Assembly (NCBI GenBank): GCA_030745755.1
Contig: JASLOA010000041.1
Location: 70,515-134,514 of the forward strand
Length of the DNA: 64,000 bases
Origin: Kiritimatiellia bacterium
GTDB lineage: Bacteria; Verrucomicrobiota; Kiritimatiellia; UBA8416; JABMPJ01
Reading direction: 5' to 3'
Shown here piece after piece: positions 44,565 to 53,180 of this stretch. The notes beneath the pieces were generated by a model. That model did no database searches. It had not been told where the DNA came from and saw only the letters and a list, made by a program, of their open reading frames with translations. Position numbers and translations under genes: made by a program. Numbering within the stretch: the stretch's first letter is position 1; the number at the start of each line of letters is the position of its first letter.

Positions 44565-45266
44565 ATGGCAGAAACCCCGAATGATGCAGGCATGCCGCCT
44601 CGCGGTGACGAAGCGCTCGCACGGACCATCGCTCTTGCGAAGCGTGAGCTTGAGCAGATGATGGACCTCAATTCGCAGGGGATGCTCCTCGTAGACCAAG
44701 GCGGTGAGATCGCGCGTGTAAACCGGGCCATCGTGGACCTGACCGGGGTGGGCGGCTTCGACGCTTTGCTTGGGAAACCTCTCGCCTCTATTTTCGCCGA
44801 TGGCGATGAACGGTTTATCGAAGCCATTACTGAGCGTGCAGGGGAGTCGAAGCCACTTGACCGGCACGTAACGTTGCCCAATGGGTTCGTCAGGGAGCTG
44901 AGCTTCTCGGTGGCAGGTGCTGCGTCGGGGGTGCATGTTATTATTGTGGCCGATATCACGGGCGAGAGAGAGCGCCTGATTAACGAGGAAAAGGAGCACA
45001 AGAAGCAGGCTGTTGCCGCTCTTATCGGGGGGCTCATGCACAACATCAACCAGCCGCTCACCGTGGTAACGGTCACGGCAAAACTGATGGAGATGGGTTT
45101 GGAAAAACCCGAGCCTGACGTGGCCGAGCTACGCAAGAACCTGGCCACCATTTCCGACCTGGTCATGCAGGTGAAGCAGATGATGGAGAAGGTGGAAGCC
45201 GCCTCCGACTACGTCACCGAAGAGTACCTGGCCGGCAAGCGCATCCTTGATATCAGCAGCCTCTGA
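44565..45266 (+). CDS. PAS domain - histidine phosphotransfer (DHp) protein lacking the ATPase domain
   Basis: Residues about 25-135 form a PAS-like domain (LLVDQGGEIARVNRAI to VADITGERERL). It is followed by a helical segment with LMHNINQPLTVV, which matches the H-box of HEINQPL-type histidine kinases; His159 is the expected phosphoacceptor. The protein ends at residue 233 after the second DHp helix, so the N, G1 and G2 boxes of the HATPase domain are absent and no downstream frame restores them. It may be a phosphorylated intermediate or dominant partner for another kinase, or a decayed kinase gene. No response regulator is adjacent. Confidence 0.75.
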   Translation: MAETPNDAGMPPRGDEALARTIALAKRELEQMMDLNSQGMLLVDQGGEIARVNRAIVDLTGVGGFDALLGKPLASIFADGDERFIEAITERAGESKPLDRHVTLPNGFVRELSFSVAGAASGVHVIIVADITGERERLINEEKEHKKQAVAALIGGLMHNINQPLTVVTVTAKLMEMGLEKPEPDVAELRKNLATISDLVMQVKQMMEKVEAASDYVTEEYLAGKRILDISSL

Positions 45267-45278
45267 TATGCCGACACA

Positions 45279-45352
45279 CGGTTCCCAGGGGTTTCACCCC
45301 TGGCTATGTTAGACCCCTTTGGGGTCCTTTCGAAACACCCCAGAGGGTGTCC
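45279..45352. repeat. Tandem stem-loops of the GGCTATG type
   Basis: Three small hairpins follow each other: CCAGGGGTTTCACCCCTGG, GACCCCTTTGGGGTC and ACACCCCAGAGGGTGT, with GGCTATG between the first two. A similar arrangement with GGGCTATGAT and CCCCAAAGGGG lies at about 56097-56215. Such arrays recur between genes in some bacterial genomes; no function is established. Confidence 0.65.
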
Positions 45353-45353
45353 A

Positions 45354-45464
45354 TAGTGTCTTGTCTCAGAAGTACGTGTGTATAATGGTGTGTCATCCGG
45401 AGCGAAGTCGAGGGATCTCTACTCCGACATGAATATGAGATCCCTCGCTTCGCTCGGGATGACA
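45354..45464. repeat. Partial copy of the TA-flanked palindromic element
   Basis: The left end TAGTGTCTTGTCTCAGAA closely matches that of the exbD element (35468), and 37 bases later the palindrome TGTCATCCGGAGCG...CGCTCGGGATGACA (45391-45464) begins, nearly the same spacing as there. A matching right terminal repeat is not evident before the folD stop at 45475, so this copy seems truncated. Confidence 0.65.
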
Positions 45465-45474
45465 GTCTGTTGCG

Positions 45475-46371
45475 CTATCTACCGGCGGGCAGGGACAACG
45501 TACGGCGTGCCGACTCCACGGTGTTGTAGAGCAGCATGGTAATGGTCATGGGACCCACACCACCCGGTACGGGCGTGATCAGGGACGCCTTCTCCTTGAT
45601 GGCATCGAAGTCGACGTCGCCGACCAGCCGGTAGCCGCGCTTCTTTGTTGCATCCTCCACACGGTTGACCCCCACATCGATAACAACCGCACCATCCTTC
45701 ACCATGTCGGCCGTAACCGTGTTGGGCCATCCGGCGGCCACAATCACGATGTCGGCCTGGCGGGTGTGATAACCGATATCCTTCGTGCCCGTGTGACAGA
45801 TGGTAACGGTTGCGTTGGCATGCTCCTTCTTCTGAAGCAGCATGGCCGCAACGGGCTTGCCTACGATATTGCTGCGACCGACAACCACAACGTGGGCGCC
45901 CTTGGTCTCAACGCCACTACGCGCGAGCATCTGAACACAGCCATGCGGCGTGCAGGGCAGGAAACACTCTTCACCAATCAGCATTTTGCCCACGTTCACG
46001 GGGTGGAAACCATCAACGTCCTTGGCGGGGTTGATCGCGAGCAGCGCGGCATTCTCATCCATGTGCTTGGGGAGGGGAAGCTGTAGGAGAATACCGTTGA
46101 TCTTTGGATCGTTGTTCATACGGCCGATCAGCGCCATCAGTTCTTCCTGGCTGCTGTCGGCAGAGAGGCGATTGTCATCCGAGTAGATGCCGGCCTCTTC
46201 GCAGGCCTTCTCTTTTGCCGTGACGTACGAACGGGAGGCGGGGTCGTCGCCCACGAGGATAACCCCCAGGCCAGGCGTGACGCCCTGGGCTGCGAGTGTC
46301 TCAACATCGGCCTTGATCTCGGCGCGCATGTCTGCCGCGAGCTGTTTTCCGTCGATGATCTGTGCTGTCAT
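45475..46371 (-). CDS. folD: Methylenetetrahydrofolate dehydrogenase / methenyltetrahydrofolate cyclohydrolase
   Basis: FolD interconverts 5,10-methylene-, methenyl- and 10-formyl-THF. The 298-residue protein shows the catalytic Lys region SYVTAKEKACEEAGI, GILLQLPLPKH, DVDGFHPVNVGKM, the NAD(P) loop VVVGRSNIVGKP and the final TPVPGGVGPMTITMLL. It lies 25 bases after fhs on the same strand, giving a two-gene C1-folate unit. Confidence 0.96.
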   Translation of the reverse strand: MTAQIIDGKQLAADMRAEIKADVETLAAQGVTPGLGVILVGDDPASRSYVTAKEKACEEAGIYSDDNRLSADSSQEELMALIGRMNNDPKINGILLQLPLPKHMDENAALLAINPAKDVDGFHPVNVGKMLIGEECFLPCTPHGCVQMLARSGVETKGAHVVVVGRSNIVGKPVAAMLLQKKEHANATVTICHTGTKDIGYHTRQADIVIVAAGWPNTVTADMVKDGAVVIDVGVNRVEDATKKRGYRLVGDVDFDAIKEKASLITPVPGGVGPMTITMLLYNTVESARRTLSLPAGR

Positions 46372-46396
46372 GTCTCTTGTCCCTTACTTGCGGCCG

Positions 46397-48160
46397 TTAA
46401 TACAGTCCGGTCACCTTGCCGGTTTCTGTGTCTACGTCAATGCCACGATAGGCCGGGTTGGAGGCCGTTCCCGGCATAAGCTTGATGGCGCCCGCAACCG
46501 GCACCGCGAAACCGGCACCCCGGTATACGAGCACGTCGCGAATGGGCAGTTCCCAGTCAGTCGGGCGGCCCTTCAGGCTGGGGTCGTGCGAAAGACTGAG
46601 GTGCGTCTTGACCATGCAGGTCCCCAGCGACGCGGAACTCGGATCAGAGGCAAGCGCCTCGATCTTGGAGGCGGCGGCATCCGAATAGGTGACGCCTGAT
46701 GCACCGTAGACTTCCTTCGCGATGAGCTCGATACGCTTATTGAGCGGGGTGCCGAGCTCGTAGAGGAAGTTGAAGTCGTTGGGTTCTTCGGCTGCCTGTA
46801 TCACGGCTTCAGCCAGTTCAATCGCTCCGTCGCCGCCCTTCAGCCAGTGCTCGGACACAGCAACAAGCGCTCCTGCCTCTTCAGCGATACGGCGGATGAC
46901 TGCGATCTCGCCCGGCGTATCCGTGTAGAAGCTGTTGATACATACCACGGGACGAACGCCCGCCTTGCGAACGGTTTCAACATGAGCAATGAGATTCGAG
47001 CAGCCCTGCTCAACCAGCTCCAGGTTTTCGTTGATGTAGGCGTCGGCCAGGGGTACACCCGGCTTCACCTGGGGGCCGCCACCGTGCATCTTGAGGGCGC
47101 GAACCGTGGCGACAATGACGACCGCATCGGGGGTAATGCCGGAGAAACGGCATTTCAGGTTCCAGAACTTCTCAAACCCAATATCAGCACCAAACCCACT
47201 CTCCGTGACATGATAGTCAGCCAGGCGCGTGCCAACCTGGTCGGCTATGATGGAGCTCTGGCCTATGGCAATATTGGCAAATGGTCCGGCATGAACCAGC
47301 ACCGGCTGTCCCTCGAGCGTCTGGAGCAGACTGGGGTTGATGGCATCCACCATCCAGGCGGTCATGGCGCCGTCGACTTCGAGGTCGGCCGTGGTGACAT
47401 CGTTGCCCTGGCGGTCCTGGGCCACCACGATGCGCCCCATACGGTCACGCAAATCCTTCAGGCTGGTTGCCACCGAGAGAATCGCCATGACTTCGCTGGC
47501 CACGGTGATCTGGAAGCCGGATTCCATCTCCAGCCCGTCCATCTTGCCGCCCTTGCCGATCGTAATGTTGCGAAGCGCCTGCGCACAGAAGTCGAGGGCC
47601 CACTTCATCTGTATGGTCGCCGGATCAATGTCGAGCCGTTTCAGGTTACTCTTGGCCAGGCGTGCGTCGTCGTAGTTGTGCTCATGCTGCATGCGAGCCG
47701 TGAGCGCCACCATGGCCAGGTTGTTGGCATTGGCGATGGAGTCGATGTCGCCGGTCATGCGGATCGAGAATGGGGTCAACGGAATACATTGGGCCAATCC
47801 ACCCCCGGCCGCCGACCCCTTGATGTTGAAAGTCGGTCCCGCGCTGGGTTGCCGGATGGCACCCACGACACGTTTGCCGAGTTTGCCAAGGCCCTGGACC
47901 AGGCCCATCGAGGTCGTGGTCTTGCCCTCACCGAGCGGGGTGGGGGTGATCGCGGTGACATCAATGTACTTCGCGCGTCGCTTCTCGCCGACACGGTCGA
48001 GGACGCGCAGGAAATCAACTTTGCCAAGCTGGCGTCCCATGGGCACCAGTTCGTCACGCTGCAATCCCATCTCGTCAGCAACCTGTTCGAGCGGCTTCAT
48101 GGTTTCTTCGGCCGCCTCGGCAATCTGCCAGTCTTTCAGCTTGGTCGGATCAAGAGCCAT
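46397..48160 (-). CDS. fhs: Formate-tetrahydrofolate ligase
   Basis: The enzyme activates formate to 10-formyl-THF with ATP. Visible are the P-loop [42 protein letters not shown]-like [14 protein letters not shown] and [12 protein letters not shown] chose the second ATG (48160) because AAAGGAG lies 6 bases upstream of it; the ATG at 48166 would be too close. At 587 residues it is about 30 longer than the usual ~557. Paired with folD it can run towards purine/serine synthesis, or be part of a Wood-Ljungdahl methyl branch, for which no other gene is seen here. Confidence 0.96.
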   Translation of the reverse strand: MALDPTKLKDWQIAEAAEETMKPLEQVADEMGLQRDELVPMGRQLGKVDFLRVLDRVGEKRRAKYIDVTAITPTPLGEGKTTTSMGLVQGLGKLGKRVVGAIRQPSAGPTFNIKGSAAGGGLAQCIPLTPFSIRMTGDIDSIANANNLAMVALTARMQHEHNYDDARLAKSNLKRLDIDPATIQMKWALDFCAQALRNITIGKGGKMDGLEMESGFQITVASEVMAILSVATSLKDLRDRMGRIVVAQDRQGNDVTTADLEVDGAMTAWMVDAINPSLLQTLEGQPVLVHAGPFANIAIGQSSIIADQVGTRLADYHVTESGFGADIGFEKFWNLKCRFSGITPDAVVIVATVRALKMHGGGPQVKPGVPLADAYINENLELVEQGCSNLIAHVETVRKAGVRPVVCINSFYTDTPGEIAVIRRIAEEAGALVAVSEHWLKGGDGAIELAEAVIQAAEEPNDFNFLYELGTPLNKRIELIAKEVYGASGVTYSDAAASKIEALASDPSSASLGTCMVKTHLSLSHDPSLKGRPTDWELPIRDVLVYRGAGFAVPVAGAIKLMPGTASNPAYRGIDVDTETGKVTGLY

Positions 48161-48347
48161 GGTCATCTCCTTTTGTCAAAGCACGGAGCCCTCAGGGGAC
48201 ATCCGCAAACGTCCAAAATAGATGAGTGGTCGTTGCAGTGTCAAGGTGGGCAAGGGACTATCTATGTAAATATATTGCTGACTTTGGTCATATGTTGCTA
48301 AATCAGTCGTTCTGCGCTAAGTTAAGGGTCATAGCGCGAGGATCATT
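48161..48347. promoter_or_regulatory. Divergent promoter region between fhs and the adenosine deaminase gene
   Basis: The 187-base gap separates genes transcribed away from each other and becomes AT-rich (about 48260-48330, including TATCTATGTAAATATATT), unlike the GC-rich surroundings. Promoters for both genes must lie here, but no -35/-10 pair stands out. No riboswitch structure was recognised. Confidence 0.5.
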
Positions 48348-49583
48348 ATGGCCACAGACATCACCAGGGCATTCATAGACGCCATTCCAAAGACCGACCT
48401 GCATCTCCACCTCGATGGCTCATTACGCATTGCTACGCTTATTGATTTGGCACGGCATAGCGGCGTGGAACTGCCTTCCATGACACGTGAAGGACTGCGT
48501 GAAACCGTCTTCAAGGATCAGTATGCGGACTTGGGCGAGTACCTCGCGGGATTCGCCTACACCTGTGCTGTCCTGCGATCCAGGGAGGCCCTTGAACGGG
48601 TGGCTTTCGAGCTGGCTCAGGACAATCTTGCTGAGGGCGTACGCTATCTGGAGGTCCGCTTCGCACCTCAGCTCCTGGCCAACGATGGCCTCTCCATGGA
48701 GAATACTATCCAAGCTGTGACGGATGGCCTGGAACGAGCCAAGCGCGAACATAATACATCACAGCCTGTTCGCAGTGGTCTCGACCTTCCTTGTGAGTTC
48801 GGCATTGTCGTGTGCGCCATGCGTCGCTTCAACAAGGCCATGGGGGCGCACTACCATCAGCTCCTCACAGCATTGGAGCGCGCACCGCGCCGCGATGTCT
48901 ACGCCATTGCCTCGCTGGAAATGGCACGTACAGCGGTTGGCTTGCGCGACCGGCTGGGCCTGCCTATTGTGGGGTTCGACCTCGCAGGTGAGGAGGCGGG
49001 GTATCCGGCGGCCTACCACAAGGAAGCCTACAGCTTCGCGCACAGCCACTTCCTGAAGAAAACAGTCCATGCCGGAGAGGCCTATGGCCCCGAATCGATC
49101 TTTCAGGCCATTACGGAGTGTCACACCAACCGTATTGGACACGGGACCTTTATCTTCGCTGCGGACATGGTCCAGGATCCGACGGTTGAGGACCCCTGCC
49201 TCTATACCGAACGCCTGGCCGAGTACATTGCGAGCCAGCGCATCACCATGGAAGTCTGCCTGACGAGCAACCTGCAGACCACCCCTTCCATTGAGTCTGT
49301 GGAGACCCACCCGCTGGGTCATATGCTGGAGCACAATCTGTCGGTGTCCATCTGTACCGATAATCGCCTCGTGTCGAACACCACGGTATGCGACGAGTTG
49401 GAGCTCGTCAGCCAACATCTCCCCGTAACGCGACACCAGTTCCGCAACCTGATTATTGCCGGGTTCAAGGGCAGTTTCTACCCTGGCAGCTACACCCAGA
49501 AACGTGAGTTCGTGAGAAACGTCATTGAGCGTTACGATGAACTGGCGGAACGGATGCTTCCCGGGCAGAGCGAAGCTGCCTGA
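48348..49583 (+). CDS. Adenosine deaminase family protein
   Basis: The enzyme class hydrolyses adenosine to inosine with a zinc ion. Metal and catalytic motifs are in order: HLHLDGS (residues about 18-24), VHAGEAYGP (His and Glu), RIGHGTF and CTDNRLVSNT, where the Asp ligand normally followed by Asp-Pro is followed by Asn-Arg. At 411 residues it is longer than the ~335-350 of E. coli Add, partly through insertions near residues 135-150 and 260-280. Substrate could be adenosine or a related aminated purine. Confidence 0.88.
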   Translation: MATDITRAFIDAIPKTDLHLHLDGSLRIATLIDLARHSGVELPSMTREGLRETVFKDQYADLGEYLAGFAYTCAVLRSREALERVAFELAQDNLAEGVRYLEVRFAPQLLANDGLSMENTIQAVTDGLERAKREHNTSQPVRSGLDLPCEFGIVVCAMRRFNKAMGAHYHQLLTALERAPRRDVYAIASLEMARTAVGLRDRLGLPIVGFDLAGEEAGYPAAYHKEAYSFAHSHFLKKTVHAGEAYGPESIFQAITECHTNRIGHGTFIFAADMVQDPTVEDPCLYTERLAEYIASQRITMEVCLTSNLQTTPSIESVETHPLGHMLEHNLSVSICTDNRLVSNTTVCDELELVSQHLPVTRHQFRNLIIAGFKGSFYPGSYTQKREFVRNVIERYDELAERMLPGQSEAA

Positions 49584-49739
49584 CCTGTCTGGGCAACTGA
49601 CCTACTAGTTCCAACCCGCTCGCCTTGTGCAATCAATGCGAGAGTACCCGGCCAGCCCTGACTTGACACGGAACAGGAGTCTCGCGAGACTTTGTACTCA
49701 ATATTGATGGTCTACGAATCCATGTGTCAGCACCCGCCC

Positions 49740-49809
49740 ACTCGCTAACGCTCGCCAACGAGTGCAGTGATTTACATAACGGAAGGGGCATGGGCGAGCG
49801 GTAGCGAGT
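49740..49809. repeat. Inverted pair ACTCGCTAACGCTCGCC / GGCGAGCGGTAGCGAGT
   Basis: Two 17-base sequences (49740-49756 and 49793-49809), complementary except for one base, face each other across 36 bases. The gap 49584-49832 otherwise has a shorter palindrome TCTCGCGAGA near 49680 and no gene. The right arm ends 23 bases before the chosen start of the nuclease-like gene and could form a leader hairpin. Confidence 0.6.
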
Positions 49810-49832
49810 CGATGCAGATGCGGAGAGCGAAG

Positions 49833-50726
49833 ATGAAGAGCTATATGAAACCGGACGAGCATCACCAATCCGTGCAACGAGCTCTGGAGCTTGGGCGTAG
49901 TGGCGATCCAGGGGCATTGCCTGAGCTTGCTGGGCTGTCGAAGCTGCCCTCTAACGAGGTGCAGCGGTTGTCGGCCTCTGCCATCGGGAAGCTTGCCGAG
50001 CTCGGTGCGGATGCTGAGGCGGCGGTGGCCGTGCTGGGGCCCCTGAGCGTGAGCGGCCGGCACCCGCAGACACAGCAGTATGCCATACGAGCCTTGAAGA
50101 AATATGGAGCGGCCGGACACGAGTATGTTCAAGATCTCCGGGACATCGCCAACAATCCGGCCCACCGGAACTATGTGCGTGCAGCGGCAAAGGGCACGGC
50201 CGACGCCATAGAGCAGGCCAGGAAGGACGCGGGCGTAGGCGTTAGACACCGTTGCCAGCGCTGCAATGCGGCCGTTACGGCCGAAGAGCATGCGCGGGCC
50301 CAGGAAGCTTTTCGGCGCGTGTTCTGTGATCGGTGCTTTGATGAAGTGTTCCTGGTACGCCGCAACTTCGAGACACAGGTTGAGATCAACAAGACCGTCG
50401 AGGCCCGTGACGGGACACTGGTGCAATCGCGAGGAGAGAAGCGCATTGCCGAGTGGCTGGCCTCGCACGGGTTGGCCTATCGTTACGACACGAAATATCG
50501 CATCATTGCCGAGTTCCAAATTCGCCCTGACTTCTACCTCCCCGAGCTTGATGTCTACATCGAGTATTGGGGACTCAATACGCCCAAGTACAAGATGAGC
50601 ATGTACAAGAAGCAGATGCTCTACCAGCAGGAGGGTAAGCGGCTGATTTCTGTCTATCCCCGGGACTTGGCCGACTTGGATGGACTTCTGAGCTCAAAGC
50701 TACACCTCTATGGTTGTGCGCCATAA
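49833..50726 (+). CDS. HEAT-like repeat / zinc-finger / PD-(D/E)XK nuclease-like protein
   Basis: The 297-residue protein has three parts. Residues about 10-130 are alpha-helical, Ala/Leu-rich HEAT-like repeats. Residues about 138-170 contain CQRC and CDRC, a likely zinc finger. Residues about 195-290 fit the PD-(D/E)XK fold as in Vsr-like and UvrD-associated nucleases: SRGEKRIAEWLASHGL (Glu202), IRPDFYLPELDVYIEYWGL (Asp233, Glu244) and a later MYKKQMLYQQEGKRLISV helix and strand. It may be a structure- or modification-specific DNase; substrate unknown. The ATG at 49833 is preferred because GGAGAG lies 5 bases upstream; the frame is open from 49767. Confidence 0.65.
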   Translation: MKSYMKPDEHHQSVQRALELGRSGDPGALPELAGLSKLPSNEVQRLSASAIGKLAELGADAEAAVAVLGPLSVSGRHPQTQQYAIRALKKYGAAGHEYVQDLRDIANNPAHRNYVRAAAKGTADAIEQARKDAGVGVRHRCQRCNAAVTAEEHARAQEAFRRVFCDRCFDEVFLVRRNFETQVEINKTVEARDGTLVQSRGEKRIAEWLASHGLAYRYDTKYRIIAEFQIRPDFYLPELDVYIEYWGLNTPKYKMSMYKKQMLYQQEGKRLISVYPRDLADLDGLLSSKLHLYGCAP

Positions 50727-50777
50727 CTTGACCCTTTCGGCTGCCGATGGGTATATGTGCAGGAAAGGAGATTCTCA

Positions 50778-51017
50778 ATGCCGATTTACGAATATGTGTG
50801 TGAAGCATGTGGCTGTGCGTTTGAGCATTTGGCACGGACGCTGTCGGACGGGGCAAAGAAGTGTCCGAAGTGCGGGGCCGCGAAGCCGGTGAAGCAGCTG
50901 TCTGCGTTCAGCACGGCGGAGTGCAGTACGGCGCTGCCTTGTTCCGGGGGCGGGTGCCCCGCGGCAGGGGGCGACTCAGCGGTGTCGCCTTGCGGTGGTG
51001 GAGCCTGCCCGCTCTAG
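50778..51017 (+). CDS. FmdB-type zinc ribbon protein
   Basis: The start MPIYEYVCEACG and the second knuckle CPKCG define the FmdB regulatory-protein zinc ribbon family; most members are small and of unknown function. AAAGGAG lies ahead of the ATG at 50778. The C-terminal third is rich in Gly, Ser and Cys (CSGGGCPAAGG and CGGGACPL), as in many family members, and might bind metal. It stands 51 bases after the nuclease-like gene. Confidence 0.85.
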   Translation: MPIYEYVCEACGCAFEHLARTLSDGAKKCPKCGAAKPVKQLSAFSTAECSTALPCSGGGCPAAGGDSAVSPCGGGACPL

Positions 51018-51071
51018 AGCGGTTATCTGTTGCTCGCCGCGTAAAGGCGGTATATATGGTTCATCACGGAA

Positions 51072-51177
51072 GTGTGTACTTGGCTCAAACCGCAGGTATC
51101 ATGAGCCGAGGTCGACGGAGTTCTCGGCAGTCTGAGTACTCCCTATGCGAAACAATTCTGCATCCCCAAGTACACAC
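51072..51177. repeat. Inverted repeat GTGTGTACTTGG / CCAAGTACACAC in the maturase leader
   Basis: A perfect 12-bp inverted repeat at 51072-51083 and 51166-51177, 82 bases apart, lies in the 215-base region between the fmdB-like gene and the radical SAM gene. It may be the edges of a small mobile element or a regulatory fold. Confidence 0.5.
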
Positions 51178-51232
51178 CCGTAAAGAGCCTGAATTAGTTG
51201 CGTCTCTGCCTCCCTTTGCCGATAATGACCGG

Positions 51233-52543
51233 ATGAGTAGTTCTTGCACATCCGGGGCTGTCTGTACGCATCCGGCCCACCTGCTGGTCAAACCGACAGG
51301 ACCTGACTGCAACTTACGTTGCCAGTATTGCTTCTATCTTGAGAAGCATGCGCTTTTCGAGGACGAGCAGCGTTGCCGGATGTCAGATGACGTGCTCGAG
51401 CAGTATATTCGCAGCTACGTTCATTCGCAGCCGGCCCGTGAGATCGACTTCGCGTGGCAAGGCGGTGAGCCCACACTGATGGGGCTGGACTTCTTCAAGC
51501 GCGCCGTCGCGTTGGAGAAACACTACGGCGCCAACCGTACGATTCGCAACAGCCTGCAGACGAACGGCACACTGCTCGATGACGACTGGTGTGAGTTCCT
51601 GGCCAAAGAGGGCTTCCTGGTCGGCATCAGCATGGATGGCCCCGAGGCCATTCACAACCGCTACCGCACCACCGTGGATGGCCGCGGCTCCTGGGCCGAC
51701 GTCGACCGTGGCGTGAAGCTGATGCGCAAGCACGGGGTGGAATTCAATGTGCTAAGCTGTGTGACCCGTGAGAGTGCGTACGAAGGCAAAGAGATCTATC
51801 GCTTCCTGCGCGACTACGGCTTTGAGTTCATACAGTTCATTCCGATTGTCGAACGGGAGCCGGATGAGCGTTCGGAATCGCTCGGGCTGGATCTGTCGAG
51901 TCCGCCGCGCCTGGACGATGACGCGGAAGGGCCGGGCGTGATGCCGTTTACGGTAGAACCTCTTCAGTATGGGCAGTTCCTGGTGGATGTGTTTGACGAA
52001 TGGGTGCGGCGTGATGTCGGCAAGGTGTTTGTAAATCACTTTGACTGCGCACTGGGTGCGTTCTACGGGTCGCAGCCGTCGCTCTGCATCTACGCCAAGA
52101 CCTGCGGTGCTTCGCTGGCGCTTGAGCATGACGGTACGGTCTATGCGTGCGACCACTTCGTCTATCCCCAGTACGCGCGCGGGAACATCATGCGCCAGGA
52201 CATGGCAGGACTGCTGAGCAATAATCCCCAGCAGACTTTCGGGATGAGCAAGTGGCTCGATCTGCCTCGCTGCTGCCGTGAGTGCGATGTCCTGGCGGCT
52301 TGTCATGGTGGCTGTCTGAAACATCGCTTTGCGCGGTCGTCTGATGATGAGCCGGGACTGAACTACCTGTGTCCGGGCTACAAGCTGTTCTTCAGGCATG
52401 TACGCCCCAGCATGCTGAAGATGGCCGAGCTGCTGAGAGCCGAACGTCCCGCGGCTGACATTATGCAGAGCTTCCCGAAGACAAGCCCCACCCCCTCATC
52501 CCGCAACCAGGCCAAGGCAAAACGCAGGAAACGCAAACGTTAG
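51233..52543 (+). CDS. Anaerobic sulfatase-maturating enzyme-like radical SAM/SPASM protein
   Basis: Such enzymes oxidise a Cys or Ser of sulfatases to formylglycine without oxygen. The 436-residue protein has the radical SAM motif CNLRCQYC, the WQGGEPTLMGLDFF segment, QTNGTLLD, SMDGPEAIHNRYR, and auxiliary Fe-S Cys motifs of the SPASM domain (CIYAKTCG, CDHFVYP, CCRECDVLAACHGGC). The ATG at 51233 places the usual short N-terminus before HLLVKPTGPDCN; upstream in-frame codons run into the fmdB-like gene and are rejected. It ends in a basic Lys/Arg tail. No sulfatase gene is in the window. Confidence 0.88.
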   Translation: MSSSCTSGAVCTHPAHLLVKPTGPDCNLRCQYCFYLEKHALFEDEQRCRMSDDVLEQYIRSYVHSQPAREIDFAWQGGEPTLMGLDFFKRAVALEKHYGANRTIRNSLQTNGTLLDDDWCEFLAKEGFLVGISMDGPEAIHNRYRTTVDGRGSWADVDRGVKLMRKHGVEFNVLSCVTRESAYEGKEIYRFLRDYGFEFIQFIPIVEREPDERSESLGLDLSSPPRLDDDAEGPGVMPFTVEPLQYGQFLVDVFDEWVRRDVGKVFVNHFDCALGAFYGSQPSLCIYAKTCGASLALEHDGTVYACDHFVYPQYARGNIMRQDMAGLLSNNPQQTFGMSKWLDLPRCCRECDVLAACHGGCLKHRFARSSDDEPGLNYLCPGYKLFFRHVRPSMLKMAELLRAERPAADIMQSFPKTSPTPSSRNQAKAKRRKRKR

Positions 52544-52602
52544 ATAAGAATCCCGCTTGTCCTATCATCACTGGGACGGTTATGTTGCTTCAGGAGCGTG
52601 AT

Positions 52603-53178
52603 ATGAAGAAGAGATATCTGAATCTGGTATTGCTGCTTGCCGTGGTGTTGGGGGCTGTGCTTGCCCACGATGCTGTTGGGGCAGGCACTTCAACCACATT
52701 ACCGATTGCGGGCTATGTCTACAGGCAACACTTTCCGACAAGCCCCGATGCACGTGATAAGGAACGGACCGCACTGGCGGACGGGAAGATCAACCCCGGC
52801 CCTTGGGCCTACGGGGGCTGGGCGGGCGTCCTGCGAGAGGGTGGAAGTCCGTTAACCATCCGATTCAACCTGGGCACATGGTACCTGGTTGATCGTGTTA
52901 CGCTGCATTACCTGCATAAGCCGAGTGATGGCATCACAGCCCCCTCACGGGTTGAGTTTGCCGTGGGTGCGCCTGGGCATGAGATGGGTGAAGCGCAGTC
53001 GTTTCGTGATATTGCTGTAACGAAGACGCCCCTTCAGTCGGTCACCATTCCTCTCACCCAGACTGCCGGGCAGTATGTGGAACTCACCATTTTCAACTGG
53101 CGCGGAGGGTGGACGTTTCTGTCTGAGGTGAGTTTCAAGGGCAGGAAGAGTCTGACCGGCGAACGGGAGGGACGCTGA
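52603..53178 (+). CDS. Secreted discoidin-like (F5/8 type C-like) protein
   Basis: The 191-residue protein begins MKKRYLNLVLLLAVVLGAVLAHDAVGA, a clear signal peptide, and is otherwise one beta-rich domain resembling coagulation factor 5/8 type C domains (LVDRVTLHYLHKPSDGITAPSRVEFAVG, YVELTIFNWRGGWTFLSEVSF), which bind carbohydrate or other surfaces. AGGAG lies 6 bases before the ATG at 52603. It is 2 bases from the next gene and probably co-transcribed. Domain assignment is by pattern only. Confidence 0.6.
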   Translation: MKKRYLNLVLLLAVVLGAVLAHDAVGAGTSTTLPIAGYVYRQHFPTSPDARDKERTALADGKINPGPWAYGGWAGVLREGGSPLTIRFNLGTWYLVDRVTLHYLHKPSDGITAPSRVEFAVGAPGHEMGEAQSFRDIAVTKTPLQSVTIPLTQTAGQYVELTIFNWRGGWTFLSEVSFKGRKSLTGEREGR

Positions 53179-53180
53179 CC

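Noticed and set aside
46847-48301. 484-codon open frame on the plus strand
   Set aside because: Antisense to fhs; sequence is rich in His, Gly and Arg with no domain pattern.
48161-48347. A tetrahydrofolate riboswitch before fhs
   Set aside because: I could not recognise the conserved core or paired arms of that riboswitch in the 187-base gap.
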